Numbered from the stretch's first letter, positions 50,509 through 58,324 are shown. The stretch is 64,000 nt of DNA from Synechococcus sp. MIT S9220 (GCF_014304815.1 NZ_CP047958.1:1426001-1490000), one strand, 5' to 3'. Numbers and translations: made by a program. Notes: generated from the letters alone by a model not told the origin.

Positions 50509-50594
50509 TGATTCTCATCAGCAGATTTGCACTCCTGACTGTGATTCTCAAGTGCATATTTACGACTACTGAATGTGATTCTCAAAAGCATATT
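50509..50594 (+). repeat. Three iterated repeats upstream of ferritin-2
   Basis: TGATTCTCA followed by three variable bases and GCA[TG]ATTT, at 50509, 50542 and 50576 (spacing 33 and 34 bp, about three helical turns). They sit 85-170 bp before the ferritin-2 start, as an operator array would. Half site GATTCTCA also occurs near the ferritin-1/Crp cluster. Confidence 0.6.
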
Positions 50595-50677
50595 TTGATC
50601 CCTTAATGTTCGGTTTTTACCCTTATCTTTCGCTCTTTTGTGATGTAGAACTGATTCATCCCTCCAAGAGGTTCGAC

Positions 50678-51262
50678 ATGACAAATTCAGCTACCGCTCA
50701 AGCCGCCATCACGATTCCCGTCGGTCCTGCAGGCCGGGCCATGGCCGAGCCCATGTCCGCCGAGATGCTCGATCTCATGCAGGCTCACCTCAACCTTGAG
50801 CGTCAGTCCGCTGCTGCCTATTTCGCTGCTGCCATCTGGTTTGCTGAACGCGAGCTGGTCGGCTTTGCCGAGCATCTCCGCGATGAGGCCAAACAGGAAG
50901 AGCAACACGCTGCCAAGTTCGCCGATTACCTGATCTCCAGAGGTCAACGGCCTGTTCTCGACACCGTTGAACCGCCTCGTCAGCAATGGCCTGATGTCGA
51001 GCAGGTGATCGCCAATGTCTTCCGCATGGAAGCTGATGTCACCGCTTCCGTTCTGCAGCTCTACGGCACCGCTGAACAGGATCTCGACCGCCGCACCTCG
51101 GTGTTCCTTGATCCCATCGTTGATGATCAGCGCCTTTCTGAGCACGAAGCCGCTTATCTGCTGGGTCGCGTCAAGTTCGCCGTAGGCAACCCTGCTGCCG
51201 TGATGATCATCGACGCCGAGCTCAGAGAAGGTGACGCCAAGCCCGCCAAGCTCGAAGCCTGA
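50678..51262 (+). CDS. Ferritin (copy 2)
   Basis: 194-aa ferritin of the marine Synechococcus type. Di-iron ligand segments LNLERQSAAAYF, LRDEAKQEEQHA and DDQRLSEHEAAY. ATG 50678 preceded by AGAGG. Ends normally with LREGDAKPAKLEA, unlike copy 1. Followed by its own terminator; preceded by three iterated repeats. Iron storage in the cytoplasm. Confidence 0.92.
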   Translation: MTNSATAQAAITIPVGPAGRAMAEPMSAEMLDLMQAHLNLERQSAAAYFAAAIWFAERELVGFAEHLRDEAKQEEQHAAKFADYLISRGQRPVLDTVEPPRQQWPDVEQVIANVFRMEADVTASVLQLYGTAEQDLDRRTSVFLDPIVDDQRLSEHEAAYLLGRVKFAVGNPAAVMIIDAELREGDAKPAKLEA

Positions 51263-51280
51263 TCCACTCACAACAACCCA

Positions 51281-51305
51281 AAGCCCCGCTCAACGCGGGG
51301 CTTTG
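51281..51305 (+). terminator. Terminator of ferritin-2
   Basis: AAGCCCCGC/GCGGGGCTT stem with 5-nt loop and short T run, 19 bp after the stop. Confidence 0.75.
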
Positions 51306-51341
51306 CTGTGCGCTGGCTCCACCAAACACCGATGCCCAGCT

Positions 51342-51497
51342 TCAGGCTCGGACCAGCTTGTACAGCGCCCAGAGTGCAGCCGCAGCAAGCAGCCAGTAGA
51401 GCCATGACCACTGCAGCCAGACAGCGGCGATGAGGCCCAGGGCGAACAACGCCAGAAATCTCCCGAAGGTCACACCAAGCTGAAAAAGATCTCCCAT
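51342..51497 (-). CDS. Small membrane protein, 51 aa
   Basis: ATG 51497; two helices (LALFALGLIAAVWLQW and WLYWLLAAAALWALYKL). Convergent with ferritin-2. Unrecognised. Confidence 0.58.
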   Translation of the reverse strand: MGDLFQLGVTFGRFLALFALGLIAAVWLQWSWLYWLLAAAALWALYKLVRA

Positions 51498-51579
51498 CTA
51501 AGCCAACTCCAGCCTGATTTCACAGCCCGCATCAGCATGGCGATGCTCCGTAGGGTTCACAGCCAATCACGCTGATTGA

Positions 51580-51750
51580 ATGAACGTTGACCCAGAGCTG
51601 CAGAAGCAGGCACGCAAAAGTCTGCGCGGCACGGACCCCTCAATCGCCAAGTACATGCAGATGCTCGAGCACGAGGTCTGCCACCTCGAGAAGCTCAACG
51701 CGCAGCTGAACCAGGAGGTCCAGGTGCTTCAACAGCGCCATCAAGCCTGA
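51580..51750 (+). CDS. Coiled-coil peptide, 56 aa
   Basis: ATG 51580; AKYMQMLEHEVCHLEKLNAQ continues as a heptad-like coiled coil to the end. Unrecognised. Confidence 0.55.
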   Translation: MNVDPELQKQARKSLRGTDPSIAKYMQMLEHEVCHLEKLNAQLNQEVQVLQQRHQA

Positions 51751-51773
51751 ACGAATCCCTACAGACGTTGTCG

Positions 51774-51953
51774 TCAGGCAATTCTGAGAATCGCGCTGAT
51801 CAGGTTCGGGCGTTGCCGCAGTTCGGCAGTGAATTCACGGGCCAGATCCCTGGCCTCCATCGCATCAGAGGCATAGACGCAACCTTCGAGCGTGGCTCCG
51901 CTGAGATCCCGGTAGCGCACCAGGTAGCGGTTCGTCGTTTGAACTGGTGACAT
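51774..51953 (-). CDS. Hypothetical protein, 59 aa
   Basis: ATG 51953; RYLVRYRDLSGATLEGCVYA then an amphipathic helix, a small alpha/beta layout. Unrecognised; downstream of the NblA-like gene on the same strand (15 bp). Confidence 0.58.
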   Translation of the reverse strand: MSPVQTTNRYLVRYRDLSGATLEGCVYASDAMEARDLAREFTAELRQRPNLISAILRIA

Positions 51954-51968
51954 CAGTTGACTCCTGCT

Positions 51969-52181
51969 CTAAGCGAACCCAAAACGGCGAGCGGCGCTGG
52001 CTTCAGCCTCGCGTCTGATCTGCACAATCGCTTCGCGGGCAAAAGCCTTCTCGTTTTCCTGCGCCGTGATGATCTGTTTGGTGAGCTGACGCAACTGCTC
52101 AATGTCCTCACAGGCATCAATCTCGCGAAACGCAGATTCGAGATTGAATTTCTGCTCAACCGACAAGCGATGGTTGGTCAT
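51969..52181 (-). CDS. NblA-like small protein (copy 2)
   Basis: 70 aa. LSVEQKFNLESAFREIDACE then QLRQLTKQIITAQENEKAFA parallels the helical layout of copy 1 at 20.7 kb and of NblA-family adaptors. The C terminus is longer and Arg/Ala-rich. Lies downstream of the HLIP-metallothionein operon, separated by about 160 bp. Confidence 0.52.
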   Translation of the reverse strand: MTNHRLSVEQKFNLESAFREIDACEDIEQLRQLTKQIITAQENEKAFAREAIVQIRREAEASAARRFGFA

Positions 52182-52342
52182 GGTGCAGAGACGGCAAAAG
52201 CCTCACTTGAGTGAGACGTTGATTGGCTGAATCCAACGATCGCCATTCCTGGGCTCGATCGTGACAGTGAAATCCGCCCCGGGCCGAACACACGGTCAGG
52301 CCTGGGGCGTGATAAGCCAACCTTTGCCCAGGCCAGTCAGGC

Positions 52343-52486
52343 TCAGAATCCGAGCTGATTGAGGATGCCCTGGCCGGTGAGCAGTTCGGTGCCAAGGCCA
52401 ATCACGAAGCCAAGCATGGCAAGACGGCCATTCCATGTTTCAGCGAAGTTGACGAAGCCGAAGCGGCGTTGGGTGGTGTCAGTCAT
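52343..52486 (-). CDS. hli: High-light-inducible protein (HLIP), 47 aa
   Basis: Single-helix chlorophyll-binding stress protein: FAETWNGRLAMLGFVIGLG carries the ExxNxRxAMxG motif, then GQGILNQLGF. Photoprotective in thylakoids, binding free chlorophyll during stress. It lies 45 bp downstream of a metallothionein gene on the same strand with no terminator between, so the two form an operon. Confidence 0.9.
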   Translation of the reverse strand: MTDTTQRRFGFVNFAETWNGRLAMLGFVIGLGTELLTGQGILNQLGF

Positions 52487-52531
52487 GGATTCAGGTGCAA
52501 GTGTTGTTGACGCAGACGTACATCAAGGAGA

Positions 52532-52705
52532 TCAACCGGCACAGTTGCAACCACAGGGCTCATGGTCATGGCATGGCTCCCTGTTGGTATGACCATTGGC
52601 GCAGGCTTGCGAGCAGAAGAGCTGATTGCCACGCCGCATGGCGGTGGATTCCTCAACGGCGCAGGTACAGCCGGGGCAGGCGCACTGAAGCAGAACTGCT
52701 GTCAT
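52532..52705 (-). CDS. bmtA: Bacterial metallothionein, copy 2
   Basis: 57 aa, nine cysteines plus histidines: LQCACPGCTCAV, FCSQACANGH, CHDHEPCGCNC. Clear relative of copy 1 at 29.2 kb (same length and spacing). Stores zinc or copper in the cytoplasm. First gene of an operon with an HLIP. Its promoter is not Zur-like but almost a copy of that of the HLIP at 60.9 kb, implying a light or oxidative-stress response instead of zinc control. Confidence 0.9.
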   Translation of the reverse strand: MTAVLLQCACPGCTCAVEESTAMRRGNQLFCSQACANGHTNREPCHDHEPCGCNCAG

Positions 52706-52834
52706 GGGTGTCTCCGGGAAGGACCTTTTCGTTCTATGCCTGTCGCACTGCAGGGAGCAGAGGGGACAGCCGACCTCAGAGGTACGGTTTCAGGATCTTT
52801 CCAGGCGGGTTGGGTGAGAGCAGATTCACAGGTT
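52706..52834 (-). promoter_or_regulatory. Stress-type promoter of the metallothionein-HLIP operon
   Basis: Read on the minus strand: CCTGAAACCG, then GGCTGTCCCCTCT, an unconserved 18-nt spacer, GGCATAGA, 27 nt containing AGGTCC and CGGAGACA, then ATG. The same blocks with identical spacings precede the HLIP at 60.9 kb. GGCATAGA fits a -10; the -35 position is CCCCTCT, not TTGACA. Confidence 0.7.
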
Positions 52835-52973
52835 TTTTTCATCTGACTGACCCGCATCACAGCTGCCCATCACAGCTGAGCAACACATCGATCGGGTCTC
52901 GGTAGCCGTTGTCACCGACGCAGGGATTTCGGCTGGCCAGCATGACGACATCACCACCGTTGGAGTTGGGCTC

Positions 52974-53111
52974 ATGAAAGCCAACAGCAACCGTTGCCAG
53001 GACCTGAACAAGCAGCTGGCCATGTATCGCGCCTTCCGCGACATGGATGGCGTGGCAGCTGTGACCCGCGAGCTGCAGATGGACGCCTGCGCCTGCCCGG
53101 TCAGGAACTGA
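52974..53111 (+). CDS. Hypothetical protein, 45 aa
   Basis: ATG 52974; NRCQDLNKQLAMYRAFRDMD and a Cys pair near the end (DACACPVRN). Divergent from the metallothionein operon. Unrecognised. Confidence 0.5.
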   Translation: MKANSNRCQDLNKQLAMYRAFRDMDGVAAVTRELQMDACACPVRN

Positions 53112-53192
53112 GCCCGATCGAGGCAACCAGCGTGGTCAGGCACGCCGCAATCGCCTGAAACCGCCGAGACTGCCTGGAGCAAGTCAAAGCCG

Positions 53193-55145
53193 TTGTTCGA
53201 TCAGCAACTGCTATTCCCAGGAAGCGAAGCCATCCAACCGGCTTGCCCGGTGCCTTTCTGCGGGAGGGCTCCCACCGGAATCGAATACATCGGTAACGCG
53301 GTTGATCTACCCGATCCTGATTCGATGGCACTGTCCATTGGGTTTGATCTGGAAACGTTCAACCGCCGCACTGATCTGTGGCGTCATAAAGCCAGCCTCA
53401 GCCCGTCTCTGGGTGGCGAAATCCGTCTGGCTCAGCTCACGACGGCTGACAGCAACAGCACGCTGGTGGTCGATGTGGCGGTGATCGGCCAAGCCGCCAT
53501 CGACTGGCTGCGCAGGCTGGCGCGCAACCCGGAGCGCAGGCTGGTGGGCCACAACCTTCTGTTTGAAGCCACCTTTCTGATCGCTGCTGGGATCAGGCCG
53601 CTGTGCCAGTGGTGGGACACGATGCTGGCCTGTCAGATCATCGGCGACTTACCGAGCAACAGCCTGGCCGCCGCATCTGCGCACTACCTGAAGCGTGAGC
53701 TCGACAAGAGCGAACAGACCAGCGACTGGGGGAATGCCCTCAGCGCCAGCCAGCTGCGCTATGCGGCTCTGGATGCCGAAATCGTGCTGCCTTTGGGGCG
53801 TGAACTCCATCAACAGCTGGTGGCCACGCAACAGGTCGCAGTGCATCGGCTCGATTGCTCAATGATCAGTGCCTGCGCCGATGGTCAGGTGCGAGGGCTG
53901 GCGGTTGATATCGAAGCAGCACGCGACTCCAGAACACGTGCTCTCAGCGAACGGCAACGCTTGGCGGCTGAGGTGCAGAAGACGCTCGGAATTGAGAATT
54001 ACAGAAGCCCGGACAAACTTCAGGAGGCTCTGAGTGTTCACCTGGGAGAGCCCGTTGAAAACACCAAAGACCGGACTCTGAACACCTACCGTCCCGATCC
54101 CGTCATCGAGACGTTGCTCCAGCTGAAGGCGCTGGATCAGGAGCTGAAAGAGGTGAACTGGCTGCTCGAGGAAGCCCAGCTCACGGATGGCCGCGTCCGC
54201 CCCCACTACCGGATCATTGGTGCCAGCACCGGCCGCATGAGCACAAGCGCTCTGATCCGCGAAACCAGCAGTCAGGTTCCCTCCGATACCGAGCGGTTCA
54301 AAACAGGCCAAAGACAAGGCGAACCCAAGGCCGTGAAGCTTGGGCAATGCGGGTTCAATTTCCAGGGCATCACTGGCGATCGCAAAAAAGCCCTGGGCAC
54401 CGGCAATCCCGACAGCGTGCTGATGGACCTCGACTGGTCATCGATTGAGATCCGGCTCCAGGCCAGCCCGCAGCTTTACAACGACGATGGTCAGCGCAGG
54501 ATCCTGCTGGATGGCATTGACCCGCATGCCTACATCGCCAGTCAGGCCTGCGGACGCGAGATCACCAAAGCGGATCCGGAACGCTCGACGATCGGCAAAC
54601 GTGCCAATTTCGCCCTGGCCTACGGCTGTGGGCTCTCGGGTGTTCGCAAATTGCTCTCCCGTGCTCGCGGTGAGCAGGTCACGGAGACTGAAGCCCAGAA
54701 GGTCTACGACGCCTGGCATCGCCTGCACCCACAAATGAGCCTGGAGATGGACAGGTTCTCCAACAGAAGCGTCACCGAAGTGCGCAGCATTGCGGGGAGA
54801 CGGATGACATTCCGCAGTCAGCAGGCAGGCCCGGATGGCATCAGAGCGATGCAACCGCTGGGACGCACCAACGGGATCAATTTCCCTGTTCAGGGTTCTG
54901 GTCGTGATCTGCTCGCCGCTGCCCTTGGTGACCTCTGGCCAGCACTGGATCGCTTCGCAGGTGTTCACATCGTTGGCCTGATTCACGATGAGATTCTTCT
55001 CGAGGTTCCAAGGGATCTGGTGGACGAGGTGAAAGCCGTGGCCTTGGCCTCGATGACCTCAGAAAAGCTTCAGAAGCAATACCTGGGTGACATTCCCCTG
55101 GAGGCAGATTGCAACATTGCAGAGAGCTGGGGAGAAGCTCACTGA
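53193..55145 (+). CDS. Family A DNA polymerase with 3'-5' exonuclease domain
   Basis: 650 aa, PolA-like but without a 5'-nuclease domain. Exonuclease motifs: FDLETF (Exo I), GHNLLFEATFL (Exo II), YAALDAEIVL (Exo III). Polymerase motif A LDWSSIEIRLQAS (usual form has Asp-Tyr-Ser), motif B IGKRANFALAYGCGLSG, motif C LIHDEILLEVP. The Tyr-to-Trp change in motif A and short inter-domain region resemble polymerases of phages and plasmids. Start uncertain: TTG 53193 or ATG 53325 (just before Exo I). It is separate from the chromosomal replicative PolA, so it is probably accessory. Confidence 0.85.
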   Translation: MFDQQLLFPGSEAIQPACPVPFCGRAPTGIEYIGNAVDLPDPDSMALSIGFDLETFNRRTDLWRHKASLSPSLGGEIRLAQLTTADSNSTLVVDVAVIGQAAIDWLRRLARNPERRLVGHNLLFEATFLIAAGIRPLCQWWDTMLACQIIGDLPSNSLAAASAHYLKRELDKSEQTSDWGNALSASQLRYAALDAEIVLPLGRELHQQLVATQQVAVHRLDCSMISACADGQVRGLAVDIEAARDSRTRALSERQRLAAEVQKTLGIENYRSPDKLQEALSVHLGEPVENTKDRTLNTYRPDPVIETLLQLKALDQELKEVNWLLEEAQLTDGRVRPHYRIIGASTGRMSTSALIRETSSQVPSDTERFKTGQRQGEPKAVKLGQCGFNFQGITGDRKKALGTGNPDSVLMDLDWSSIEIRLQASPQLYNDDGQRRILLDGIDPHAYIASQACGREITKADPERSTIGKRANFALAYGCGLSGVRKLLSRARGEQVTETEAQKVYDAWHRLHPQMSLEMDRFSNRSVTEVRSIAGRRMTFRSQQAGPDGIRAMQPLGRTNGINFPVQGSGRDLLAAALGDLWPALDRFAGVHIVGLIHDEILLEVPRDLVDEVKAVALASMTSEKLQKQYLGDIPLEADCNIAESWGEAH

Positions 55146-55184
55146 GAGGGACGCTTGCATCGAAAAGGCCAATTCCTTACCAGC

Positions 55185-55295
55185 ATGAGGCAGGACTCTG
55201 CGAGTTCATCTGCTACATCCGCAACCGATGAGATCCACGAAAGGTTGAGAGCCCGACGAGCTCAAGACTTGTTATTCATGGGCGGCAGGGTATAA
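55185..55295 (+). CDS. Possible 36-aa peptide
   Basis: ATG 55185; Ser/Thr-rich start, then EIHERLRARRAQDLLFMGG. Overlaps the promoter of the cyAbrB gene. Weak support. Confidence 0.28.
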   Translation: MRQDSASSSATSATDEIHERLRARRAQDLLFMGGRV

Positions 55296-55323
55296 ATATG
55301 AATGACGAATTCTTCTACCTGAA

Positions 55324-55692
55324 ATGCTCACTGGTGCCGATCTGCTTGCCAAGGTCAAAGAACTAGGAGATGTCTCTAAAACTGATTTGGCAACTGCCTG
55401 TGGGTATGTCTCCAAGAAGAAAGACGGCTCTGACCGTGTGAACTTCACTGCCTTCTACGAGGCACTGCTGAATGCCAAAGGAATCGAACTCGGTGGCGGT
55501 TCTGCCGGCATGGGCAAAGGTGGTCGCAAACTGAGCTACACCGCCAAAGTGCAAGGCAACGGCAATCTCCTGGTTGGCAAGGCCTACACAGCCATGCTGG
55601 ATCTTGCTCCTGGCGATGAGTTCGAGATCAAGCTGGGTAAAAAGGCGATCCGCCTGATTCCTGTGGGCGGTGAGGAAGAAGGCGAAGAGTGA
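55324..55692 (+). CDS. cyAbrB transcriptional regulator
   Basis: 122 aa, cyanobacterial AbrB-type DNA-binding protein. Family start LTGADLLAKVKELGDVSKTD and the swapped-hairpin AbrB domain at the C terminus (MLDLAPGDEFEIKLG KKAIRLIP read as one block). cyAbrB proteins influence carbon/nitrogen and redox genes. A TATAAA-like -10 lies about 30 bp upstream; a terminator follows. Confidence 0.9.
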   Translation: MLTGADLLAKVKELGDVSKTDLATACGYVSKKKDGSDRVNFTAFYEALLNAKGIELGGGSAGMGKGGRKLSYTAKVQGNGNLLVGKAYTAMLDLAPGDEFEIKLGKKAIRLIPVGGEEEGEE

Positions 55693-55730
55693 TCGGGCTA
55701 ACAAAGCCAATCACCACTTAGTCGATGCAA

Positions 55731-55761
55731 GGCAGGGTTGCTAATCAGCCCTGCCTTTTCT
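55731..55761 (+). terminator. Terminator of the cyAbrB gene
   Basis: GGCAGGG/CCCTGCC stem with 11-nt loop and TTTTCT. Confidence 0.75.
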
Positions 55762-55828
55762 GCTGTTAAGGCCAAGCGAAGCGACCCCATGGCCCATCCC
55801 TTAAAGTGCTGCTCCAAGCAAACCATCA

Positions 55829-56011
55829 GTGAGCCCAGAAAAACTCCACTGGAAAGACTTATCTCTTGACGAGCTGGAGCAGGTTCTGAAGTCGGAAGAC
55901 GTGAGTGGTGAGCCAGAGGATTATGAGTACATCAGGCGCGATGGAGCACTGCATCTGTTCAACGACGAGTGTTCCATCGAATTAATGCTGAACAACGAGC
56001 AGGCGGCTTGA
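55829..56011 (+). CDS. Hypothetical protein, 60 aa
   Basis: GTG start. Acidic protein: LDELEQVLKSEDVSGEPEDY then YIRRDGALHLFNDEC. Unrecognised. Confidence 0.55.
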   Translation: MSPEKLHWKDLSLDELEQVLKSEDVSGEPEDYEYIRRDGALHLFNDECSIELMLNNEQAA

Positions 56012-56089
56012 GCCATACAGGTTGAGTTCAGAGCAAGTGCCGTTGAAGCCTCTCGAGGCAGCTAGAGTTTCGCAATTCTTGAGTCAACC

Positions 56090-56257
56090 TTGCTGAGCCT
56101 GATCCCTCCGTATTATCTGGTGGCGCTCGGCCTCGGGCTGGCAGCGATTGTTGTGGTTCTCTTTTATTCCTTCACGCGCACAACCAATTACGAAGTGCAG
56201 GAGAAGATCAAGAAAGCTCAACTCAGGAAGCAGAAGCAGCAGGCCAACGATCTGTAA
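56090..56257 (+). CDS. Small YYLV-membrane protein (copy 1)
   Basis: 55 aa from TTG 56090. LSLIPPYYLVALGLGLAAIV forms a single helix, followed by a Lys-rich tail. It matches the 41-aa protein at 57.5 kb over the whole helix (MLSxxPxYYLVxLGLGLA, then VVVLF). Function unknown. Confidence 0.6.
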   Translation: MLSLIPPYYLVALGLGLAAIVVVLFYSFTRTTNYEVQEKIKKAQLRKQKQQANDL

Positions 56258-56283
56258 ACCTCGATCTTTGCTTTGATCAACCC

Positions 56284-56709
56284 ATGCTGAAGGTTGAGCT
56301 CAGGGCCGCCAAAATTCCAGGTCTGCCTGGATGGATTGCAGATCATTTTTGGCTGCTGGTGATTCGCGACGTTGAAGCCAGCGATCATGAAACTTGTGAT
56401 CGCTGGGAAGTCTGGCAATTCGCGCGCCAGAACGATTCCTGCTGGGGGCATCTGCACAAGAACCTTCTGTCTCCCTACCAAGGTGTTGGCAACGGTCCAT
56501 CACGATTCATCGAGCAATGGGTTGGGGATGAGGCAATCAGCATCGCGGAGAAGATTGAATCCTCCCCGTACAACTACCCCTTCACCGAGACCTACCTCTA
56601 CTGGCCGGGACCGAACAGCAACACCTTTGCGCAATGGATCGTTGGCGACAAGACGAGGCTCGGTCGTCGAGCCATCGGTCAAAGCTTTCCTGTTCCAGAG
56701 ATCGCCTGA
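56284..56709 (+). CDS. DUF3750-like protein
   Basis: 141 aa. KIPGLPGWIADHFWLLVIRD then YPFTETYLYWPGPNSNTFAQ, the signature block of DUF3750. Function unknown. Confidence 0.72.
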   Translation: MLKVELRAAKIPGLPGWIADHFWLLVIRDVEASDHETCDRWEVWQFARQNDSCWGHLHKNLLSPYQGVGNGPSRFIEQWVGDEAISIAEKIESSPYNYPFTETYLYWPGPNSNTFAQWIVGDKTRLGRRAIGQSFPVPEIA

Positions 56710-56846
56710 GGACGATGCCCCTCCAGGGGATTGAAGACATCACTGCCAAGACATCCAACAGATGTGCCATTGAGGGTTTCCATGGCAATCATCTGATCAA
56801 TCAAAACGATAAAACCGAGTACATTTATCCAATCTGCCAGCAACAT

Positions 56847-57080
56847 ATGTCGATGGAAGAATTAAAAAGATTTTTAGTTGCCATGCGAGCCGACAAGACT
56901 CTGTACGACAAGGTTTCAAGCTTCGCGACTGCAAACGAGATCGCCTCCATCGCCAGCACTATGGGGTTTGATTTCACAGATACTGAATTAAAATCAATTT
57001 CCAATCAGAATATTGAAGGCATAAAAATAAAGAGACAAGACACCACACCTTCGTATAATTTTGGCGAAGGTGGCAACTGA
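56847..57080 (+). CDS. Nif11-like leader peptide family protein (copy 3)
   Basis: 77 aa from ATG 56847. EELKRFLVAMRADKTLYDKV then TANEIASIASTMGFDFTDTE. Tail ends SYNFGEGGN. Like copies 1 and 2 there is no modifying enzyme close by. Confidence 0.78.
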   Translation: MSMEELKRFLVAMRADKTLYDKVSSFATANEIASIASTMGFDFTDTELKSISNQNIEGIKIKRQDTTPSYNFGEGGN

Positions 57081-57093
57081 AACCTGGCAGACA

Positions 57094-57246
57094 TCAATCA
57101 GGCATCAGATATTCCAGAAGCAACGAAAAACTCCACAGCCCGGCAACGGCAATCAATCCCAGCAGGATCAATGCAGCAGGGCTCACCACACTGACAGACT
57201 CAGCCGGCAGCTCCTCAATTGCACTGCTTTCAATTTGGTTTTGCAT
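57094..57246 (-). CDS. Small membrane protein, 50 aa
   Basis: From ATG 57246; polar start, then helix ALILLGLIAVAGLWSFSLLL. Convergent with the third Nif11 gene. Unrecognised. Confidence 0.55.
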   Translation of the reverse strand: MQNQIESSAIEELPAESVSVVSPAALILLGLIAVAGLWSFSLLLEYLMPD

Positions 57247-57524
57247 AAGATTAATAATCACTAGATAAATGCTATAGCACTGCTCATAAATCAAGTATTG
57301 CCCGACACTTCCGACACTTTTAATGCAGCATTGGGCGGCAATTCAATTCAGATCGGGTAGCTTCCGACAATTTTCAAAGTCGCTTCTTGTCAAACACTTC
57401 ACAGACCACAATAAATAAGATTATTCACCCAGCAGGCAGTAACAGCAGCGGTCCCGAGCGAACTGACAAGGACTTCAGACAACAAGCAAATCGCCAAGGC
57501 GACGACAGCGAACCCCCAGTCCCC

Positions 57525-57650
57525 CTACCGACGGCGGCGGCTCATTTCATGCTTTGAGGTCTCGCTGAAAGCCGTGAATAAAACAACAACCACAGAGGCA
57601 AGGCCCAATCCAAGAAAAACAAGATAATAGGAAGGCAGAATGCTCAGCAT
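57525..57650 (-). CDS. Small YYLV-membrane protein (copy 2)
   Basis: 41 aa from ATG 57650. LSILPSYYLVFLGLGLASVV matches copy 1 at 56.1 kb; the tail is short and Arg-rich. After its TAG the same frame continues open for 41 residues with a hydrophobic, Cys-containing sequence that lacks an obvious start. Confidence 0.6.
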   Translation of the reverse strand: MLSILPSYYLVFLGLGLASVVVVLFTAFSETSKHEMSRRRR

Positions 57651-57979
57651 TTGAATTCAATCTTTTGATGATTTTAGCCAAAAGCCAAAAAGCCAACTCA
57701 CTTCTTGATACGCAATTGCGATCAATCTATTGGTTGGATTAAAATTATTTTTCAGCCATCTGTCATCGATGCTTGTCCTGACGTGATCATCGATGCTGCA
57801 GCTGCAATGCCTGGACAAACAGAACTGATCTGCGCCGGTGACCGCCAGTCGGGATGGATCGCTGACTGCAGCTCTTCCGCAGCATCTCCCGGGACTGGAG
57901 TTAACAGCTCTGAACATCCAGCAGAACAGCTGACAAACCCTGTTGCCATGTTCAATCTGTGGAAACCTGGGTCATCCAA

Positions 57980-58324
57980 ATGCTTTCACTGAGATCACCT
58001 GCCATCGCCTTGTTTGCCATTGCCCAGGGATTCACTGTTGGCGTGATGCCAGCCCAGGCCGCACAAAACTGTGGACCTGGCGCTCACTGGGTTCAGACAG
58101 GACCGATGCTGGGTTCTGGTTATTGCAAGCCAAAACATCGGAAAGACCATTTCGTTTGTGCGATTGGCTATCACTACGCCGGCCAAGGTCGTTGCGTTCG
58201 CAATGGTCCCTGGTGGACGGGCCACAGACCTGTGAATTGGGGGCCTTATTACGAGCCACGCAATAAATCAGGCAGCATCACCTTTGACGGCCCGAACGGA
58301 GGCCAAATCAAACTGAAGTGGTGA
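57980..58324 (+). CDS. Secreted cysteine-containing protein
   Basis: 114 aa from ATG 57980. Signal peptide SPAIALFAIAQGFTVGVMPA then a mature domain with four cysteines (QNCGPGAHW, GYCKPKHR, FVCAIGYH, GRCVRNGP), probably two disulfides. Similar to small secreted bacterial proteins with Gly/Trp-rich sequence. Unrecognised. Confidence 0.62.
   Translation: MLSLRSPAIALFAIAQGFTVGVMPAQAAQNCGPGAHWVQTGPMLGSGYCKPKHRKDHFVCAIGYHYAGQGRCVRNGPWWTGHRPVNWGPYYEPRNKSGSITFDGPNGGQIKLKW

Noticed and set aside
54438-54986. Minus-strand open frame inside the DNA polymerase gene
   Set aside because: Antisense to conserved polymerase motifs A-C; no independent evidence.
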